A stretch of DNA of 64,000 nt from Desnuesiella massiliensis (GCF_001403615.1 NZ_LN879457.1:1-64000), one strand, 5' to 3'. Positions 43,301 through 56,328 are shown, numbered from the stretch's first letter. Translations and numbers: made by a program. Notes: generated by a model not told the origin, from the sequence alone.

Positions 43301-46300
43301 ATGGTACATCCTGTCCAAGTTGGAAAAAGAACAAGAATGAGTTTTGGAAAAGTAAAAGAAGTAGCTGATATGCCTAACTTAATTGAAGTACAATTAGATT
43401 CCTATCAGTGGTTTTTGGATGAGGGACTTCATGAAGTTTTTTATGATGTAAATCCTATAACAAACTACACGGGAAATCTTGTTCTTGAATTTGTTGGGTA
43501 TAAGCTTGATATGGATAATATCAAGTACTCAGTGGAAGAATGTAAAGAAAGAGATGCCACATACGCAGCGCCGCTAAAGGTTAAAGTTAGACTTCAAAAC
43601 AAAGAAACTGGCGAATTAAAAGAGCAAGAGGTCTTTATGGGAGATTTCCCTTTAATGACTGAGCAAGGTACTTTTATAATCAATGGTGCTGAAAGAGTAA
43701 TAGTTAGCCAGTTAGTAAGGTCTCCTGGCGTATATTATAGCCAAAGCATGGATAAAAATGGAAAGAGGTTGATATCTTCAACTGTAATTCCTATTAGAGG
43801 AGCTTGGCTAGAATATGAAACTGATTCTAATGATGTTATATATGTTAGAATTGATAAAACAAGAAAACTTCCTATTACCATACTATCTAGAGCTATGGGA
43901 TTAGGTAGTGACCAAGAAATAGTAGATTATTTTGGAGAAGATGAAAGATTAAGAGCTACTATAGAAAAAGATAACACTAAAACAAGAGAAGAAGCTTTAC
44001 TTGAAATATATAAGAGATTAAGACCGGGTGAGCCACCAACTGTAGATAGCGCAATGAGCTTAATAGATTCATTATTCTTTGATGCTAAGCGTTATGATCT
44101 TTCTAAAGTAGGAAGATACAAATTTAATAAGAAGCTAGCATTGAATTTAAGAATAGTTAACCAAATTGCAGCTAAAGACATCATAAATCCAAGTACTGGA
44201 GAAATCCTTGTACAAAAAGGTGAAAAGATAGACAGAGAAAAAGCTTTAGAGGTTCAAGACAGTGGAGTAAACTCTGTTGATATAATAGTTGATGATAAGG
44301 TTGTAAGAGTTATAGGAAATAACTTTGTTAATATACATAAGCATATTTCTTTTAATATAGATAGTTTAAATATTAAAGAATTAGTTCATTATCCTACATT
44401 AAAAGAAATATTGGATAACTATACTGATGAAGATACTATAAAAGAAGAAGTAAAGAAAAATTTAAATAGGCTAATACCTAAACATATAATTATAGATGAC
44501 ATTTACGCAACTATTAGCTATGAATTAGGTTTATCTTATGGCATTGGCTATGTAGATGATATTGACCATTTAGGAAATAGAAGACTTAGATCTGTTGGTG
44601 AATTACTTCAAAACCAATTTAGAATAGGTCTTTCAAGGATGGAAAGAGTAGTTAAAGAAAGAATGACTATTCAAGATCAAGAAGGCATAACGCCTCAAGC
44701 TTTGATTAATATAAGACCTGTTGCTGCGGCTATAAAGGAATTCTTCGGAAGCTCACAATTATCTCAATTTATGGATCAAACTAATCCACTTTCAGAATTA
44801 ACTCATAAGAGAAGACTTTCAGCATTAGGGCCTGGTGGTTTATCAAGAGAGAGAGCAGGATTTGAAGTAAGAGACGTTCACCATTCACACTATGGAAGAA
44901 TGTGTCCTATAGAAACTCCTGAAGGACCGAACATAGGTCTTATTAACTCTCTAGCAACTTATGCAAGAGTAAATGAATATGGATTTATAGAAACGCCATA
45001 TAGAGTTGTTGATAAAAAGAGTGGAAGAGTAACAGGAGAAATAAGATACTTTACAGCAGATGAAGAAGATCATTATCTAGTAGCTCAATCTAATGAGCCT
45101 TTAGATGAAGAAGGAAGATTTATAGATAAGAAGATAACTGTAAGAGCACAAGAAGAAGTTCTTGTTGTTCCTAAAGAAGACGTAGATTTAATGGATATAT
45201 CTCCAAGACAGATAGTATCTGTAGCCACGGCTATGATTCCGTTCTTAGAAAATGATGATGCCAGCCGTGCTCTTATGGGATCTAACATGCAACGTCAAGC
45301 AGTTCCGCTCTTAAAGCCACAAGCTCCAGTTGTTGGTACTGGTATAGAATACAAAGCGGCAGTTGACTCAGGGGTATTACCTAAGTCTAAAAATGATGGA
45401 GTAGTGACTTATGTTAGTTCAAATGAAATCAGAGTGAAAAGAGATTCTGATGGCGGTACAGATATATATAGATTACTTAAATTTAAAAGATCAAACCAAG
45501 GTACTTGCATAAATCAAAGGCCTATAGTAAGTAAAGGAGAAATTGTTAAAAAAGGTACGGTTTTAGCTGATGGACCTTCTACTGACTTAGGTGAAATTGC
45601 ATTAGGTAAGAATATAAGAATAGGGTTTATAACTTGGGAAGGATATAACTACGAGGATGCTATGCTTATATCAGAGCAACTTGTTAGGGATGATGTATTT
45701 ACTTCTATACACATTGAGGAGTATGAATGCGAATCCAGGGATACTAAGTTAGGACCAGAAGAAATTACAAGGGATATTCCTAATGTGGGAGAAGATGCTT
45801 TAAAAGATATAGATGATAGAGGAATAATCAGAATTGGTGCAGAGGTAAGATCAGGAGACATATTAGTAGGAAAAGTAACACCAAAAGGAGAAACAGAGCT
45901 TACTGCTGAGGAAAGGTTGCTTAGAGCTATATTTGGTGAAAAAGCAAGAGAAGTTAGAGATACTTCCCTAAGAGTTCCTCATGGTGAAGCAGGTATCATA
46001 GTAGATGTTAAGGTGTTTACAAGAGAAAATGGCGATGAATTGCCTCCAGGAGTAAATCAATTAGTAAGATGTTATATAGCTCAGAAGAGAAAAATATCTG
46101 TGGGAGATAAAATGGCAGGACGTCACGGAAACAAAGGGGTTATCTCTAGAGTTTTACCAGAAGAAGATATGCCATTCCTACCAGATGGTAGTCCACTACA
46201 AATATGCTTAAATCCTTTAGGGGTTCCTTCTCGTATGAATATTGGTCAGGTTTTAGAAGTGCATCTTGGGCAAGCGGCTAGCAAATTGGGTTGGCATATA

Positions 46301-47002
46301 GCTACTCCAGTATTTGATGGAGCCACAGAGAAAGATATAGAACAATGTCTAATTGATGCAGGATATAATGGGGATGGTAAAACAGTTCTATATGATGGTA
46401 GAACAGGTGAACCCTTCGATAGCAGAGTAACTGTAGGATATATGTATATATTAAAACTTGCTCACTTAGTTGATGATAAGATTCATGCTAGATCTACAGG
46501 GCCATACTCTCTGGTTACTCAACAACCATTAGGTGGTAAAGCTCAGTTTGGAGGACAGAGATTTGGTGAGATGGAAGTTTGGGCATTAGAAGCTTATGGT
46601 GCAGCTAATACGCTTCAAGAGATACTTACAGTTAAGTCAGACGATGTAGTTGGTAGAGTAAAAACTTATGAAGCCATAGTTAAAGGAGAAAATATACCTG
46701 AACCAGGTGTACCAGAATCCTTCAAGGTTCTTATAAAAGAACTTCAAGCATTATGCTTAGATGTTAAAGTTCTTAATGATGATAACCAAGAAATAAAATT
46801 AAAAGAGTCAGTTGAAGAAGAGCTTGAAGAACTAGATGTAAATATGGAAGGTTCAGAAGAATTTATTCCACCTACCCCAGATGATGACTACGTGGAGTCA
46901 GAAGACGAAGTTGAAGAAGATATAGATATTGATTATGATGAACTTCCATTAGATGATTTCAATAGTGAACTTGACATTGATGATTTTAATGATGAACACT
47001 AA
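43301..47002 (+). CDS. rpoB: RNA polymerase beta subunit
   Basis: Catalytic subunit, 1233 residues. The rifampicin region reads [30 protein letters not shown] (about 482-511, given in parts of the known cluster), with the wild-type Ser, Asp, His and Arg residues, so no classical Rif-resistance change is present. Also GRHGNKG and [18 protein letters not shown] near the C-terminus. After about 1170 there is a long acidic tail (many Glu/Asp), common in clostridia. ATG 43301 follows AAGGGGTGA; 21 nt separate it from rpoC. Confidence 0.98.
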   Translation: MVHPVQVGKRTRMSFGKVKEVADMPNLIEVQLDSYQWFLDEGLHEVFYDVNPITNYTGNLVLEFVGYKLDMDNIKYSVEECKERDATYAAPLKVKVRLQNKETGELKEQEVFMGDFPLMTEQGTFIINGAERVIVSQLVRSPGVYYSQSMDKNGKRLISSTVIPIRGAWLEYETDSNDVIYVRIDKTRKLPITILSRAMGLGSDQEIVDYFGEDERLRATIEKDNTKTREEALLEIYKRLRPGEPPTVDSAMSLIDSLFFDAKRYDLSKVGRYKFNKKLALNLRIVNQIAAKDIINPSTGEILVQKGEKIDREKALEVQDSGVNSVDIIVDDKVVRVIGNNFVNIHKHISFNIDSLNIKELVHYPTLKEILDNYTDEDTIKEEVKKNLNRLIPKHIIIDDIYATISYELGLSYGIGYVDDIDHLGNRRLRSVGELLQNQFRIGLSRMERVVKERMTIQDQEGITPQALINIRPVAAAIKEFFGSSQLSQFMDQTNPLSELTHKRRLSALGPGGLSRERAGFEVRDVHHSHYGRMCPIETPEGPNIGLINSLATYARVNEYGFIETPYRVVDKKSGRVTGEIRYFTADEEDHYLVAQSNEPLDEEGRFIDKKITVRAQEEVLVVPKEDVDLMDISPRQIVSVATAMIPFLENDDASRALMGSNMQRQAVPLLKPQAPVVGTGIEYKAAVDSGVLPKSKNDGVVTYVSSNEIRVKRDSDGGTDIYRLLKFKRSNQGTCINQRPIVSKGEIVKKGTVLADGPSTDLGEIALGKNIRIGFITWEGYNYEDAMLISEQLVRDDVFTSIHIEEYECESRDTKLGPEEITRDIPNVGEDALKDIDDRGIIRIGAEVRSGDILVGKVTPKGETELTAEERLLRAIFGEKAREVRDTSLRVPHGEAGIIVDVKVFTRENGDELPPGVNQLVRCYIAQKRKISVGDKMAGRHGNKGVISRVLPEEDMPFLPDGSPLQICLNPLGVPSRMNIGQVLEVHLGQAASKLGWHIATPVFDGATEKDIEQCLIDAGYNGDGKTVLYDGRTGEPFDSRVTVGYMYILKLAHLVDDKIHARSTGPYSLVTQQPLGGKAQFGGQRFGEMEVWALEAYGAANTLQEILTVKSDDVVGRVKTYEAIVKGENIPEPGVPESFKVLIKELQALCLDVKVLNDDNQEIKLKESVEEELEELDVNMEGSEEFIPPTPDDDYVESEDEVEEDIDIDYDELPLDDFNSELDIDDFNDEH

Positions 47003-47023
47003 TTTTGAAGGGAGGATATACCC

Positions 47024-50000
47024 TTGTTTGAATTAAATAATTTTGATGCCATACAAATAGGGTTAGCTTCACCAGAACAGATAAGAGAATGGTCAAGAGG
47101 TGAAGTAAAAAAACCTGAGACAATAAATTATAGAACTCTAAAACCAGAAAGAGATGGATTATTCTGCGAAAGAATTTTTGGACCTATCAAAGACTGGGAA
47201 TGTCATTGTGGAAAATATAAAAGAGTTAGATATAAAGGCATAGTTTGCGATAGATGTGGAGTAGAAGTAACTAAGGCTAAGGTTAGACGTGAGAGAATGG
47301 GGCATATTGAACTTGCTGCCCCAGTATCCCATATATGGTATTTCAAAGGAATACCTTCAAGAATGGGATTAATATTAGACATGTCCCCAAGAGCTTTAGA
47401 AAAAATACTATATTTTGCGTCTTATGTAGTATTAGATCCTAAAGAGACTCCTTTACTAAGAAAACAGCTGCTAAATGAAAAGGAATATAGAGAAGCTGTG
47501 GATAAATATGGTGAAGAGAGCTTCGCTGCAGGTATGGGAGCAGAAGCTGTTAAACAACTTCTTGATGAAATTGAATTAGAAAGAACTTCTAAGGAATTAA
47601 AAGAAGAATTAAGAAACAGCACAGGTCAGAAGAAGGTAAGAATAATAAGAAGACTAGAAGTTATTGAGTCTTTTAGAAAATCTGGTAATAAGCCATCTTG
47701 GATGATTATTAGCGTTATTCCAGTAATTCCTCCAGATCTAAGGCCTATGGTGCAATTGGATGGCGGAAGGTTTGCTACATCAGATTTAAATGATCTTTAT
47801 AGAAGAGTTATAAATAGAAATAATAGGCTTAAGAAACTGCTTGATTTAGGAGCACCTGACATAATAGTTAGAAATGAAAAAAGAATGCTTCAAGAAGCAG
47901 TGGATGCATTAGTGGATAATGGAAGAAGAGGCAGACCTGTTACTGGCCCTGGAAATAGACCATTAAAATCTTTATCGGATATGCTTAAAGGTAAGCAAGG
48001 AAGATTTAGACAAAACTTACTAGGCAAGCGTGTTGACTACTCTGGTAGATCAGTTATAGTTGTTGGACCAGAATTAAAAATGTATCAATGTGGTCTTCCA
48101 AAAGAAATGGCTTTAGAATTGTTTAAGCCTTTTGTTATGAAAAAATTAGTTGAAGGTGGCATTGCTCATAATATTAAGAGCGCAAAGAGAATGGTTGAAA
48201 GAGTTATGCCTCAGGTATGGGATGTACTTGAGGAAGTAATATCTGATCATCCAGTACTTTTAAACCGTGCCCCCACACTGCATAGATTGGGAATTCAAGC
48301 GTTCCAACCAATTCTAGTTGAGGGTAGAGCGATAAAGCTACACCCGCTAGTATGTACAGCATACAATGCTGACTTTGATGGTGACCAAATGGCGGTTCAC
48401 GTTCCTTTATCTGTGGAAGCTCAAGCAGAAGCAAGGTTCTTAATGCTTGCAGCAGGTAATATTATGAAACCATCTGATGGTAAGCCGGTTTGTGTCCCTA
48501 CACAGGATATGATATTAGGTTCATATTACTTAACTTTAAACAAGGATGGAGAAAAAGGAGAAGGAAGCTACTTCATGTCTTCGGACGAGGCTCTTATGGC
48601 ATATCAAGCAGGAGATGTGTCATTGCATGCTAAAGTTAAGATAAAGATGGTTAAAGAAATTAATGGAGAGAAAAGAACCGGAATCATTGAAACTACTGTA
48701 GGAAAAACAATTTTCAATGAATCTATACCTCAGAATTTAGGTTTTGTTGATAGATCTTTACCAGAAAATGAGTTTAAACTAGAGGTAGATTTCTTAGTTG
48801 ATAAGAAAAATTTAGGTAAGATAGTTGATAAATGCTATATTAATTATGGCCCAACTAAAACTTCTGTAATGCTAGACCAGATTAAAGCCAAGGGTTATCA
48901 CTATTCTACCATAGGTGCTATAACTGTTGCTGCATCAGATATGATAGTTCCAGAACAAAAGGCAACTTTACTAAAAGATGCTGAAGAAACAGTAGATAAG
49001 ATAGAAAAGATGTATAAAAGAGGTTTCATATCAGAAGAAGAAAGATATGAAAGAGTTATAGATAAATGGACTAAAACTACTGAAGAAGTAGCGGATGCTC
49101 TTATGGAAAGTCTTGATAATTTTAATCCTATATTTATGATGGCGGATTCTGGAGCCAGAGGATCTAAGAGCCAGATAAAACAATTAGCTGGGATGAGAGG
49201 ACTTATGGCAAATCCTTCTGGTAAAATTATAGAGTTACCAATTAAAGCTTCCTTTAGAGAGGGGCTAGATGTATTAGAGTACTTTATCTCTACTCATGGA
49301 GCTAGAAAAGGTAATGCGGATACCGCTCTTAAAACAGCTGACTCAGGATATTTAACAAGAAGATTAGTTGATGTTAACCAAGATGTCATAGTGAGACTAG
49401 AGGATTGTGGAACTAAGGTAGGAACCATTGTTTCTGAAATAAAAGAAGGAAACGAAGTAATAGAACCTTTAAGAGAAAGGCTTTCTGGAAGATATAGTGC
49501 TGAAGATATTATAGATCCAAGCACGGGAAATATAGTAGTTCCTAATGATACCTACATTACTCTTAATATGGCTGAAAAAGTTGAGAAGTTAGGAATTAAA
49601 AAAGTTAAAATAAGATCAGTATTTACATGTAGCGCTAAAGTTGGTGTTTGTGCTAAATGTTATGGAATGAATATGGCTACAGCAGAAAAAATCAATATTG
49701 GTGAAGCTGTTGGTATAGTTGCTGCTCAATCTATAGGAGAACCAGGTACTCAGCTTACAATGAGAACCTTCCATACTGGTGGAGTTGCGGGAGCCGATAT
49801 AACACAAGGTCTTCCAAGAGTTGAGGAGCTTTTCGAAGCAAGAAAACCTAAAGGATTAGCAATAGTAACTGAAGTTTCTGGTACAGTTAGACTAGAAGAG
49901 ACCAAAAAGAAAAGAACAGTTATAATTGTAACATCTTCTGGAGAAGAAGTAAGTTATGATATACCATTTGGTTCAAGACTCAAAGTAAGCAATGGGGAGG

Positions 50001-50560
50001 AAATAAGTGCTGGTGATGAAATCACTGAAGGTTCCGTAAATCCCCATGATATAATGAGAATAAAAGGTATTGATGGTGTAAGAAATTACTTGCTTTCAGA
50101 GGTTCAGAAGGTTTATAGACTTCAAGGTGTTGATATAAATGATAAGCACTTAGAAGTGGTTGTAAGACAAATGACTAGAAAAGTAAAAATAGTTGAGTCA
50201 GGAGATACAGAGCTGTTACCTGGAACAATGATAGATATATTTGACTTTGATGAAGAAAATGAAAGAGTACGAGGCGTAGGCGGAGAAGAAGCTAAAGGAG
50301 AAAGGGTTCTTTTGGGTATTACAAAGGCAGCTCTTGCCACTGATTCCTTCTTGTCAGCAGCTTCATTCCAAGAAACTACTAGAGTATTAACTGATGCGGC
50401 TATAAAAGGAAAAATAGATCCATTGTTAGGATTAAAAGAGAATGTTATAATTGGTAAGTTAATACCAGCTGGAACAGGTATGATTAGATATAGATCCGTT
50501 AAGCTCAATACTGAATCAGAATTGGCAGAAAAAGAGTTAACAAATACTATAGAAGATTAA
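47024..50560 (+). CDS. rpoC: RNA polymerase beta-prime subunit
   Basis: Catalytic subunit, 1178 residues, starting TTG 47024 after GGGAGGAT. Features in order: N-terminal zinc site (CHCGKYKR...CDRCG, about 60-80), clamp helices, the absolutely conserved [10 protein letters not shown] with the Mg2+-binding aspartates (about 447-456), bridge helix/trigger-loop region ([26 protein letters not shown]) and a second zinc site ([13 protein letters not shown]). No insertion is evident. Confidence 0.98.
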   Translation: MFELNNFDAIQIGLASPEQIREWSRGEVKKPETINYRTLKPERDGLFCERIFGPIKDWECHCGKYKRVRYKGIVCDRCGVEVTKAKVRRERMGHIELAAPVSHIWYFKGIPSRMGLILDMSPRALEKILYFASYVVLDPKETPLLRKQLLNEKEYREAVDKYGEESFAAGMGAEAVKQLLDEIELERTSKELKEELRNSTGQKKVRIIRRLEVIESFRKSGNKPSWMIISVIPVIPPDLRPMVQLDGGRFATSDLNDLYRRVINRNNRLKKLLDLGAPDIIVRNEKRMLQEAVDALVDNGRRGRPVTGPGNRPLKSLSDMLKGKQGRFRQNLLGKRVDYSGRSVIVVGPELKMYQCGLPKEMALELFKPFVMKKLVEGGIAHNIKSAKRMVERVMPQVWDVLEEVISDHPVLLNRAPTLHRLGIQAFQPILVEGRAIKLHPLVCTAYNADFDGDQMAVHVPLSVEAQAEARFLMLAAGNIMKPSDGKPVCVPTQDMILGSYYLTLNKDGEKGEGSYFMSSDEALMAYQAGDVSLHAKVKIKMVKEINGEKRTGIIETTVGKTIFNESIPQNLGFVDRSLPENEFKLEVDFLVDKKNLGKIVDKCYINYGPTKTSVMLDQIKAKGYHYSTIGAITVAASDMIVPEQKATLLKDAEETVDKIEKMYKRGFISEEERYERVIDKWTKTTEEVADALMESLDNFNPIFMMADSGARGSKSQIKQLAGMRGLMANPSGKIIELPIKASFREGLDVLEYFISTHGARKGNADTALKTADSGYLTRRLVDVNQDVIVRLEDCGTKVGTIVSEIKEGNEVIEPLRERLSGRYSAEDIIDPSTGNIVVPNDTYITLNMAEKVEKLGIKKVKIRSVFTCSAKVGVCAKCYGMNMATAEKINIGEAVGIVAAQSIGEPGTQLTMRTFHTGGVAGADITQGLPRVEELFEARKPKGLAIVTEVSGTVRLEETKKKRTVIIVTSSGEEVSYDIPFGSRLKVSNGEEISAGDEITEGSVNPHDIMRIKGIDGVRNYLLSEVQKVYRLQGVDINDKHLEVVVRQMTRKVKIVESGDTELLPGTMIDIFDFDEENERVRGVGGEEAKGERVLLGITKAALATDSFLSAASFQETTRVLTDAAIKGKIDPLLGLKENVIIGKLIPAGTGMIRYRSVKLNTESELAEKELTNTIED

Positions 50561-50571
50561 CTTATATTTGG

Positions 50572-50600
50572 TTGACAGCATAGTTCTTAAATGATAAAAT
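50572..50600 (+). promoter_or_regulatory. Promoter of the str operon
   Basis: TTGACA (50572-50577), 17 nt, TAAAAT (50595-50600) with a TGA extended -10, just after rpoC. Confidence 0.88.
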
Positions 50601-50663
50601 ACATTTTGTGTGATTTTATAATGTATAAAACACCAATAGGTAAGTTGTCTACATGATTTCATG

Positions 50664-50710
50664 GAGGCAAAGCTAAATGCTTTGCCTCGATATTAATATA
50701 TCGAGGAGGG
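50664..50710 (+). promoter_or_regulatory. Two mutually exclusive hairpins in front of the L7Ae-like gene
   Basis: Hairpin 1: GAGGCAAAGC (50664-50673) with GCTTTGCCTC (50679-50688). Hairpin 2: CCTCGATAT (50685-50693) with ATATCGAGG (50698-50706). They share CCTC, so only one can form fully. Hairpin 2 pairs part of the Shine-Dalgarno region (GAGGAGGG, 50703-50710), hairpin 1 leaves it free. A translational switch is inferred. Confidence 0.6.
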
Positions 50711-50716
50711 AAGGTC

Positions 50717-50959
50717 ATGGTAGACAGACTATTAGGTAAAAAAGTAATAGGTGTAAAACAAGCCAATAAATCCATAAAAAATGGATTAGGCAAGGTTTTA
50801 TATGTAGCCAAAGATGCAGATCACAAGTTGACTACTTCCTTGGTAGATTCAGCAGAAGATCATTCTGTAGAAGTTATCTATGTTGAAACTATGAAAGAAT
50901 TAGGTAAGCTATGTGGAATAGAGGTTGGAGCTTCAGCAGCTCTAATTTTGAAAGATTAA
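50717..50959 (+). CDS. rplGB: L7Ae-family ribosomal protein (YbxF/RplGB)
   Basis: Kink-turn RNA-binding protein of the L7Ae/L30e family, 80 residues, located between rpoC and rpsL exactly as ybxF in B. subtilis. Visible family pattern: GVKQANKSIKNGLGKVLYVAKDAD and GIEVGASAALIL. The Bacillus protein binds kink-turns, but its physiological target is unclear. The leader has two competing hairpins, so self-control by RNA binding is a reasonable but unproven idea. Confidence 0.9.
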   Translation: MVDRLLGKKVIGVKQANKSIKNGLGKVLYVAKDADHKLTTSLVDSAEDHSVEVIYVETMKELGKLCGIEVGASAALILKD

Positions 50960-51016
50960 TTAGCTAGTATCTTAAATTAAATAGATTAAATTAAAAATTT
51001 TAGAGGAGGTGAAACC

Positions 51017-51394
51017 ATGCCAACTATTAGCCAATTAGTAAGAAAAGGCAGAAAGACAGTAGCAGACAAATCAACTGCACCAGCACTTAAGGAGTGCCCT
51101 CAAAAGAGAGGAGTATGTACTGTAGTTAAAACAACAACTCCAAAGAAGCCTAACTCAGCGCTAAGAAAAATAGCTAGAGTAAGACTAACAAATGGATACG
51201 AAGTAAGTGCATACATCCCAGGTGTAGGCCACAACTTACAAGAACACAGCGTTGTTCTAATAAGAGGTGGAAGAGTTAAGGACCTTCCAGGGGTTAGATA
51301 CCATATAGTAAGAGGAGCTTTAGACTCATCTGGAGTAGCTAACAGAATGCAAGGAAGGTCAAAGTACGGTGCTAAGAGACCAAAACAAAAGTAA
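51017..51394 (+). CDS. rpsL: 30S ribosomal protein S12
   Basis: Decoding-centre protein, 125 residues, with [13 protein letters not shown] at the start, [16 protein letters not shown] (wild-type lysine at the streptomycin-resistance site) and [14 protein letters not shown]. The short C-terminus ends KRPKQK. Ribosome site GAGGAGGTG. A 143-nt spacer separates it from rpsG. Confidence 0.98.
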   Translation: MPTISQLVRKGRKTVADKSTAPALKECPQKRGVCTVVKTTTPKKPNSALRKIARVRLTNGYEVSAYIPGVGHNLQEHSVVLIRGGRVKDLPGVRYHIVRGALDSSGVANRMQGRSKYGAKRPKQK

Positions 51395-52008
<614 letters not shown>

Positions 52009-52010
52009 TA

Positions 52011-52043
52011 CAAAACTGTTTTGGCTCTGCCAAAACAGTTTTG
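52011..52043 (+). repeat. 15-bp perfect hairpin between rpsG and fusA
   Basis: CAAAACTGTTTTGGC (52011-52025) and its exact complement (52029-52043) with a 3-nt loop. The 3' arm includes TTTTG but there is no long T-tract, so it may be a partial terminator, an RNA-processing site or a stability element that sets the S7/EF-G ratio. Confidence 0.65.
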
Positions 52044-52080
52044 TCGAATTTTATTACTAAACTGAGAGGAGGAAAACGTA

Positions 52081-54144
52081 GTGGCAAGACAATTTCCGTT
52101 AGAAAAATTTCGTAATATTGGTATAATGGCTCATATAGATGCTGGAAAGACTACAACTACTGAGCGTATACTATTTTATACAGGAAAAACACACAAGATA
52201 GGTGAAACCCATGAAGGTGCAGCTACAATGGACTGGATGGTGCAAGAACAAGAGAGAGGTATAACTATTACTTCAGCGGCAACCACTTGTCAATGGAAGG
52301 GTTATGCTATAAACATAATAGATACACCAGGACACGTAGATTTTACAGTTGAGGTTGAGAGATCTCTAAGAGTTCTTGATGGAGCTGTAACAGTACTTGA
52401 TGCTAAGAGTGGTGTTGAGCCTCAAACTGAGACAGTTTGGAGACAGGCAGACAAGTATGGTGTTCCTAGAATTGTCTATGTAAATAAAATGGATGCAACT
52501 GGTGCTGATTTCTATAATTGTGTAAATACAATAAGAGAGAGATTAAAGGCTAATGCAGTTCCAATTCAAATTCCAGTAGGTCAAGAAGATCAATTCGTAG
52601 GAATGGTTGACTTAATCACTAATGAAGCCATAATACATAAAAATGACCTAGGAACAGAAATAGAGAGAATTGAAATCCCTGCTGAATTAAAAGATAAAGC
52701 AGAAGAATACAGAGCGGCATTGATTGAAGCAGTAGCTGAAACAGATGAAGAATTAACTATGAAATATCTTGAAGGTGAAGATATTACAGAAGATGAACTT
52801 CATGCAGCTATAAGAAATGCTACTATATCTGGACAAATGATTCCAGTAATCTGTGGTTCATCATATAAGAACAAAGGTGTTCAAGAAATGATAGATTCAG
52901 TTGTTGCTTATATGCCATCACCATTAGATATCCCAGCAATAAAAGGAACTAATCCGAATACTAATGAAGAGGATGAAAGACCAGCTAGCGATGATGCTCC
53001 AATGTCAGCATTGGCATTTAAGATAGCTACTGACCCATTTGTTGGTAGATTAGCTTTCACAAGAGTATATTCTGGAATAATGCAAAGTGGTACATATGTA
53101 TTAAATTCCACTAAGGGTAAAAAAGAAAGAATAGGTAGACTTGTTAAAATGCATGCTAATCATAGAGAAGAAGTTGAAGAGTTACGTGCTGGAGATTTAG
53201 GTGCAATAGTAGGTTTAAAAGATACTACAACTGGAGATACTTTATGTTCTGACAGTGGAGCAATAGTATTAGAAAGCATGGAATTCCCAGAACCAGTTAT
53301 AAGAGTAGCTATTGAGCCAAAGACAAAAGCTGGTCAAGAAAAAATGGGTATAGCCTTATCTAAGCTAGCAGAAGAAGATCCAACTTTCAAAACTTGGACT
53401 GATCAAGAAACAGGTCAAACAATTATTGCTGGTATGGGTGAGTTACACCTTGAGATAATTGTAGATAGACTTCAAAGAGAATTCAAGGTTGAATGTAATG
53501 TTGGTGCTCCGCAAGTTGCTTACAAGGAAACTATCAGAAAAGCTGTTAAAGCTGAAGGTAAGTTCGTAAGACAATCAGGTGGTAGAGGACAATATGGTCA
53601 CTGTTGGATAGAAATGATACCTAATGAGGGAGAATATACCTTCGAAAATGCTGTAGTAGGAGGAGCTATTCCAAGAGAATATATACCTGCTATAGACAAT
53701 GGAATAAGAGAAGCTTCAGATAGCGGTGTTGTAGCTGGATATCCAGTTATTAACTTTAAGATTAAAGTATTTGATGGATCATACCATGATGTTGACTCAT
53801 CAGAAATGGCCTTCAAGATTGCAGGTTCTATGGCCTTTAAGAACGCTATGGCTAAGGCAGATCCAGCGTTGCTTGAACCTATGATGAAAGTAGAGGTTAC
53901 TGTTCCAGAAGATTACATGGGAGATGTTATAGGTGACCTTAACTCCAGAAGAGGTAGAATAGAAGGAATGGAAGCAAGATTTGGTGCTCAAGTTATCAGA
54001 GCTTTCGTACCACTATCAGAAATGTTTGGATATGCAACTACATTAAGATCAAGAACACAAGGTAGAGGAGTCTACAGTATGGAATTTGATCATTACGAAG
54101 AAACTCCAAAGAGTATTCAAGAACAAATTGCAGGAAAAAAATAA
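52081..54144 (+). CDS. fusA: Elongation factor G
   Basis: Translocase GTPase, 687 residues. G1 is [15 protein letters not shown] (about 16-30), G2 [10 protein letters not shown]3 DTPGHVDF, G4 NKMDATGAD; domain IV has GGRGQYGH. Starts at GTG 52081 after GAGGAGG. Followed by tuf copy 2 with a 47-nt spacer, the standard str order. Confidence 0.98.
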   Translation: MARQFPLEKFRNIGIMAHIDAGKTTTTERILFYTGKTHKIGETHEGAATMDWMVQEQERGITITSAATTCQWKGYAINIIDTPGHVDFTVEVERSLRVLDGAVTVLDAKSGVEPQTETVWRQADKYGVPRIVYVNKMDATGADFYNCVNTIRERLKANAVPIQIPVGQEDQFVGMVDLITNEAIIHKNDLGTEIERIEIPAELKDKAEEYRAALIEAVAETDEELTMKYLEGEDITEDELHAAIRNATISGQMIPVICGSSYKNKGVQEMIDSVVAYMPSPLDIPAIKGTNPNTNEEDERPASDDAPMSALAFKIATDPFVGRLAFTRVYSGIMQSGTYVLNSTKGKKERIGRLVKMHANHREEVEELRAGDLGAIVGLKDTTTGDTLCSDSGAIVLESMEFPEPVIRVAIEPKTKAGQEKMGIALSKLAEEDPTFKTWTDQETGQTIIAGMGELHLEIIVDRLQREFKVECNVGAPQVAYKETIRKAVKAEGKFVRQSGGRGQYGHCWIEMIPNEGEYTFENAVVGGAIPREYIPAIDNGIREASDSGVVAGYPVINFKIKVFDGSYHDVDSSEMAFKIAGSMAFKNAMAKADPALLEPMMKVEVTVPEDYMGDVIGDLNSRRGRIEGMEARFGAQVIRAFVPLSEMFGYATTLRSRTQGRGVYSMEFDHYEETPKSIQEQIAGKK

Positions 54145-54175
54145 TATAAAAATATAGACATAAGAAAGTCATTAG

Positions 54176-55391
54176 TAAGGAGGAATTATAAATGGCAAAG
54201 GCAAAATTTGAAAGAAACAAACCACACGTTAATATTGGAACAATAGGACACGTAGACCACGGTAAGACAACATTAACAGCAGCTATTACAACAGTATTAG
54301 CAAGCAAAGGATATGCAGAAGCATTCAAGTATGACGAAATAGATAAGGCACCAGAAGAAAAAGAAAGAGGAATCACAATCAACACAGCGCACGTTGAGTA
54401 TCAAACAGAAAACAGACACTATGCGCACGTTGACTGTCCAGGACACGCTGACTATGTAAAGAACATGATCACAGGAGCAGCACAAATGGATGGAGCAATC
54501 CTAGTTGTATCAGCAGCAGATGGTCCAATGCCTCAAACAAGAGAGCACATACTACTAGCATCAAGAGTAGGAGTTGACTACATAGTAGTATTCTTAAATA
54601 AAGCAGATATGGTAGACGATCCAGAATTATTAGAGCTAGTAGAAATGGAAGTAAGAGAGTTATTAAGCGAGTATAACTTCCCAGGAGATGATACTCCAAT
54701 AATAGCAGGATCAGCATTAAAAGCATTAGAGAACCCAACAGATGAAGCAGCAACAAAATGCATAATGGAGTTAATGGAAGCAGTAGACAGCTACATTCCA
54801 ACACCAGAAAGAGCAACTGACAAACCATTCTTAATGCCAGTAGAAGATGTATTCACAATCACAGGAAGAGGAACAGTTGCAACAGGAAGAGTAGAAAGAG
54901 GAATATTAAAAGTTGGTGACGAAGTAGAAGTTATCGGCTTAACAGAAGAAAGAAAGAAGACAGTAGTAACTGGAGTAGAAATGTTCAGAAAGTTACTAGA
55001 CCAAGCGATGGCAGGAGATAACATAGGAGCATTATTAAGAGGTGTTCAAAGAACTGATATCGAAAGAGGTCAAGTATTAGCAAAAACAGGATCAGTAAAT
55101 CCACACAAGAAATTCGTAGGTCAAGTATACGTATTAAAGAAAGAAGAAGGCGGAAGACACACACCATTCTTTGATGGATACAGACCACAATTCTATTTCA
55201 GAACAACAGACGTTACAGGATCAATCAAATTACCAGATGGAATGGAAATGGTTATGCCTGGAGACCACATCGACATGAACGTTGAATTAATCACACAAGT
55301 AGCAATGGATGAAGGATTAAGATTCGCTATCAGAGAAGGCGGAAGAACAGTAGGTTCAGGTGTTGTTACTACTATATTAGAATAATTATAG
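54176..55391 (+). repeat. 1216-bp exact duplicate, copy 2 (tuf with ribosome site)
   Basis: Same sequence as 38264-39479 from the ribosome binding site to ten bases beyond the stop codon's first bases. Sequence divergence begins abruptly on both sides, typical of gene conversion tracts limited by unrelated flanks. Confidence 0.92.
54192..55385 (+). CDS. tuf: Elongation factor Tu, copy 2
   Basis: Identical 397-residue protein to the copy at 38280, here as last gene of the rplGB-rpsL-rpsG-fusA-tuf operon. The same GTPase motifs apply ([23 protein letters not shown]). Silent positions appear identical too, which points to recent or continuing gene conversion. Ended by a strong terminator. Confidence 0.98.
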   Translation: MAKAKFERNKPHVNIGTIGHVDHGKTTLTAAITTVLASKGYAEAFKYDEIDKAPEEKERGITINTAHVEYQTENRHYAHVDCPGHADYVKNMITGAAQMDGAILVVSAADGPMPQTREHILLASRVGVDYIVVFLNKADMVDDPELLELVEMEVRELLSEYNFPGDDTPIIAGSALKALENPTDEAATKCIMELMEAVDSYIPTPERATDKPFLMPVEDVFTITGRGTVATGRVERGILKVGDEVEVIGLTEERKKTVVTGVEMFRKLLDQAMAGDNIGALLRGVQRTDIERGQVLAKTGSVNPHKKFVGQVYVLKKEEGGRHTPFFDGYRPQFYFRTTDVTGSIKLPDGMEMVMPGDHIDMNVELITQVAMDEGLRFAIREGGRTVGSGVVTTILE

Positions 55392-55461
55392 AAACATTTT
55401 TATAAAAACTTTTAAAATTTTAAAAGCAAAATGCTAGCATAAAGAAAGCTCGAGCTTAAAG

Positions 55462-55494
55462 TATAGAAGGGAGACGTCCCTTCTATATTTTTTT
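55462..55494 (+). terminator. Terminator of the str operon
   Basis: TATAGAAGGGA (55462-55472) pairs with TCCCTTCTATA (55477-55487), followed by a T7 tract. A small palindrome AAGCTCGAGCTT lies just before it. Confidence 0.92.
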
Positions 55495-55694
55495 AACATA
55501 AATAAAATTATGGTTTGTTTTTTAAATTCAGTTGTTTAGTTAGTATAAACTATGTTAATAATATAAAAATGTTGACTTATTTAGTCTTAAAGTATTACAT
55601 GAGCTTATAAAAATAATAAATATTTTATAATTATTTTTAGTAAAAATCTAATAATTTATCTGCATATTTTTTAAAAGTATTTAAATAAAAACTA
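55495..55694. other. AT-rich spacer without recognisable content
   Basis: About 200 nt of very AT-rich sequence between the str terminator and the S10 operon promoter. No ORF with a ribosome site and no stable hairpin seen. Confidence 0.5.
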
Positions 55695-55723
55695 TTGTAA
55701 AATCACATAACATATAGTATAAT
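55695..55723 (+). promoter_or_regulatory. Promoter of the S10 operon
   Basis: TTGTAA (55695-55700), 17 nt, TATAAT (55718-55723), about 200 nt before rpsJ. Confidence 0.75.
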
Positions 55724-55731
55724 AAAGAAGT

Positions 55732-55918
55732 TGTAAAGCAAACAGCGATGATTCAAGAGGTTGCCGGACTTCCGGGTTATTCTTGATGAGTATGTCAGGG
55801 TCTTAGAATCCGACGACGGGGGTTCTGTGTAGAGGTGTGATTGAAAATATGAAACACCCGGAGCAGTTTACAGAACGTCCGCTGTTGTGCGTTAGAAGTA
55901 AAGCGTGCATGAAAAGGA
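55732..55918 (+). ncRNA. Structured leader of the S10 operon
   Basis: A GC-richer, clearly structured leader in AT-rich surroundings. TCAAGA (55753-55758) pairs with TCTTGA (55781-55786) around an inner CCGGA/TCCGG stem; GTTCTGT (55822-55828) pairs with ACAGAAC (55870-55876) around a region ending CACCCGGAG. Between them is GTCAGGGTCTTAGAATCCGAC. Position suggests autogenous control by an S10-operon protein such as L4; the ligand is inferred only. Confidence 0.7.
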
Positions 55919-55928
55919 GGGAAATTAA

Positions 55929-56237
55929 ATGTCAAAACAAAAAATAAGAATAAGACTAAAGGCTTTTGATCACAAAATATTAGATCAATCAGCTGAGAAA
56001 ATTGTAGAGACTGCTAAATCAACAGGTGCAAAAGTGGCTGGACCAGTTCCACTACCAACTGAAAAAGATGTTGTAACAATTCTAAGAGCTCCACACAAAT
56101 ACAAGGACTCTAGAGAGCAGTTTGAAATCAGAACTCATAAGAGATTAATTGACATAGTTAATCCATCACCAAAAACTGTTGATGCTCTAATGAGATTAGA
56201 TCTACCAGCAGGAGTAGACATAGAAATAAAATTATAA
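55929..56237 (+). CDS. rpsJ: 30S ribosomal protein S10
   Basis: Small-subunit head protein and antitermination partner of NusB, 102 residues: [55 protein letters not shown] (in parts) and [13 protein letters not shown]. First gene of the S10 operon, ribosome site AAGGAGGG, ATG 55929. Two small hairpins (CGTACA/TGTACG; CGTAATAT/ATATTACG) fill the spacer to rplC. Confidence 0.98.
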   Translation: MSKQKIRIRLKAFDHKILDQSAEKIVETAKSTGAKVAGPVPLPTEKDVVTILRAPHKYKDSREQFEIRTHKRLIDIVNPSPKTVDALMRLDLPAGVDIEIKL

Positions 56238-56328
56238 AACGTACATAGCCTGTACGCGTAATATAAAATATTACGAACTATTATGATTGCTAAGTCAATC
56301 CGCTGATATGTTTAGGAGGTGTAGTAAA

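Noticed and set aside
56287..56328. Upstream extension of rplC
   Set aside because: The added residues do not belong to L3 and the extension includes the AGGAGGTG ribosome site of the true start at 56329.
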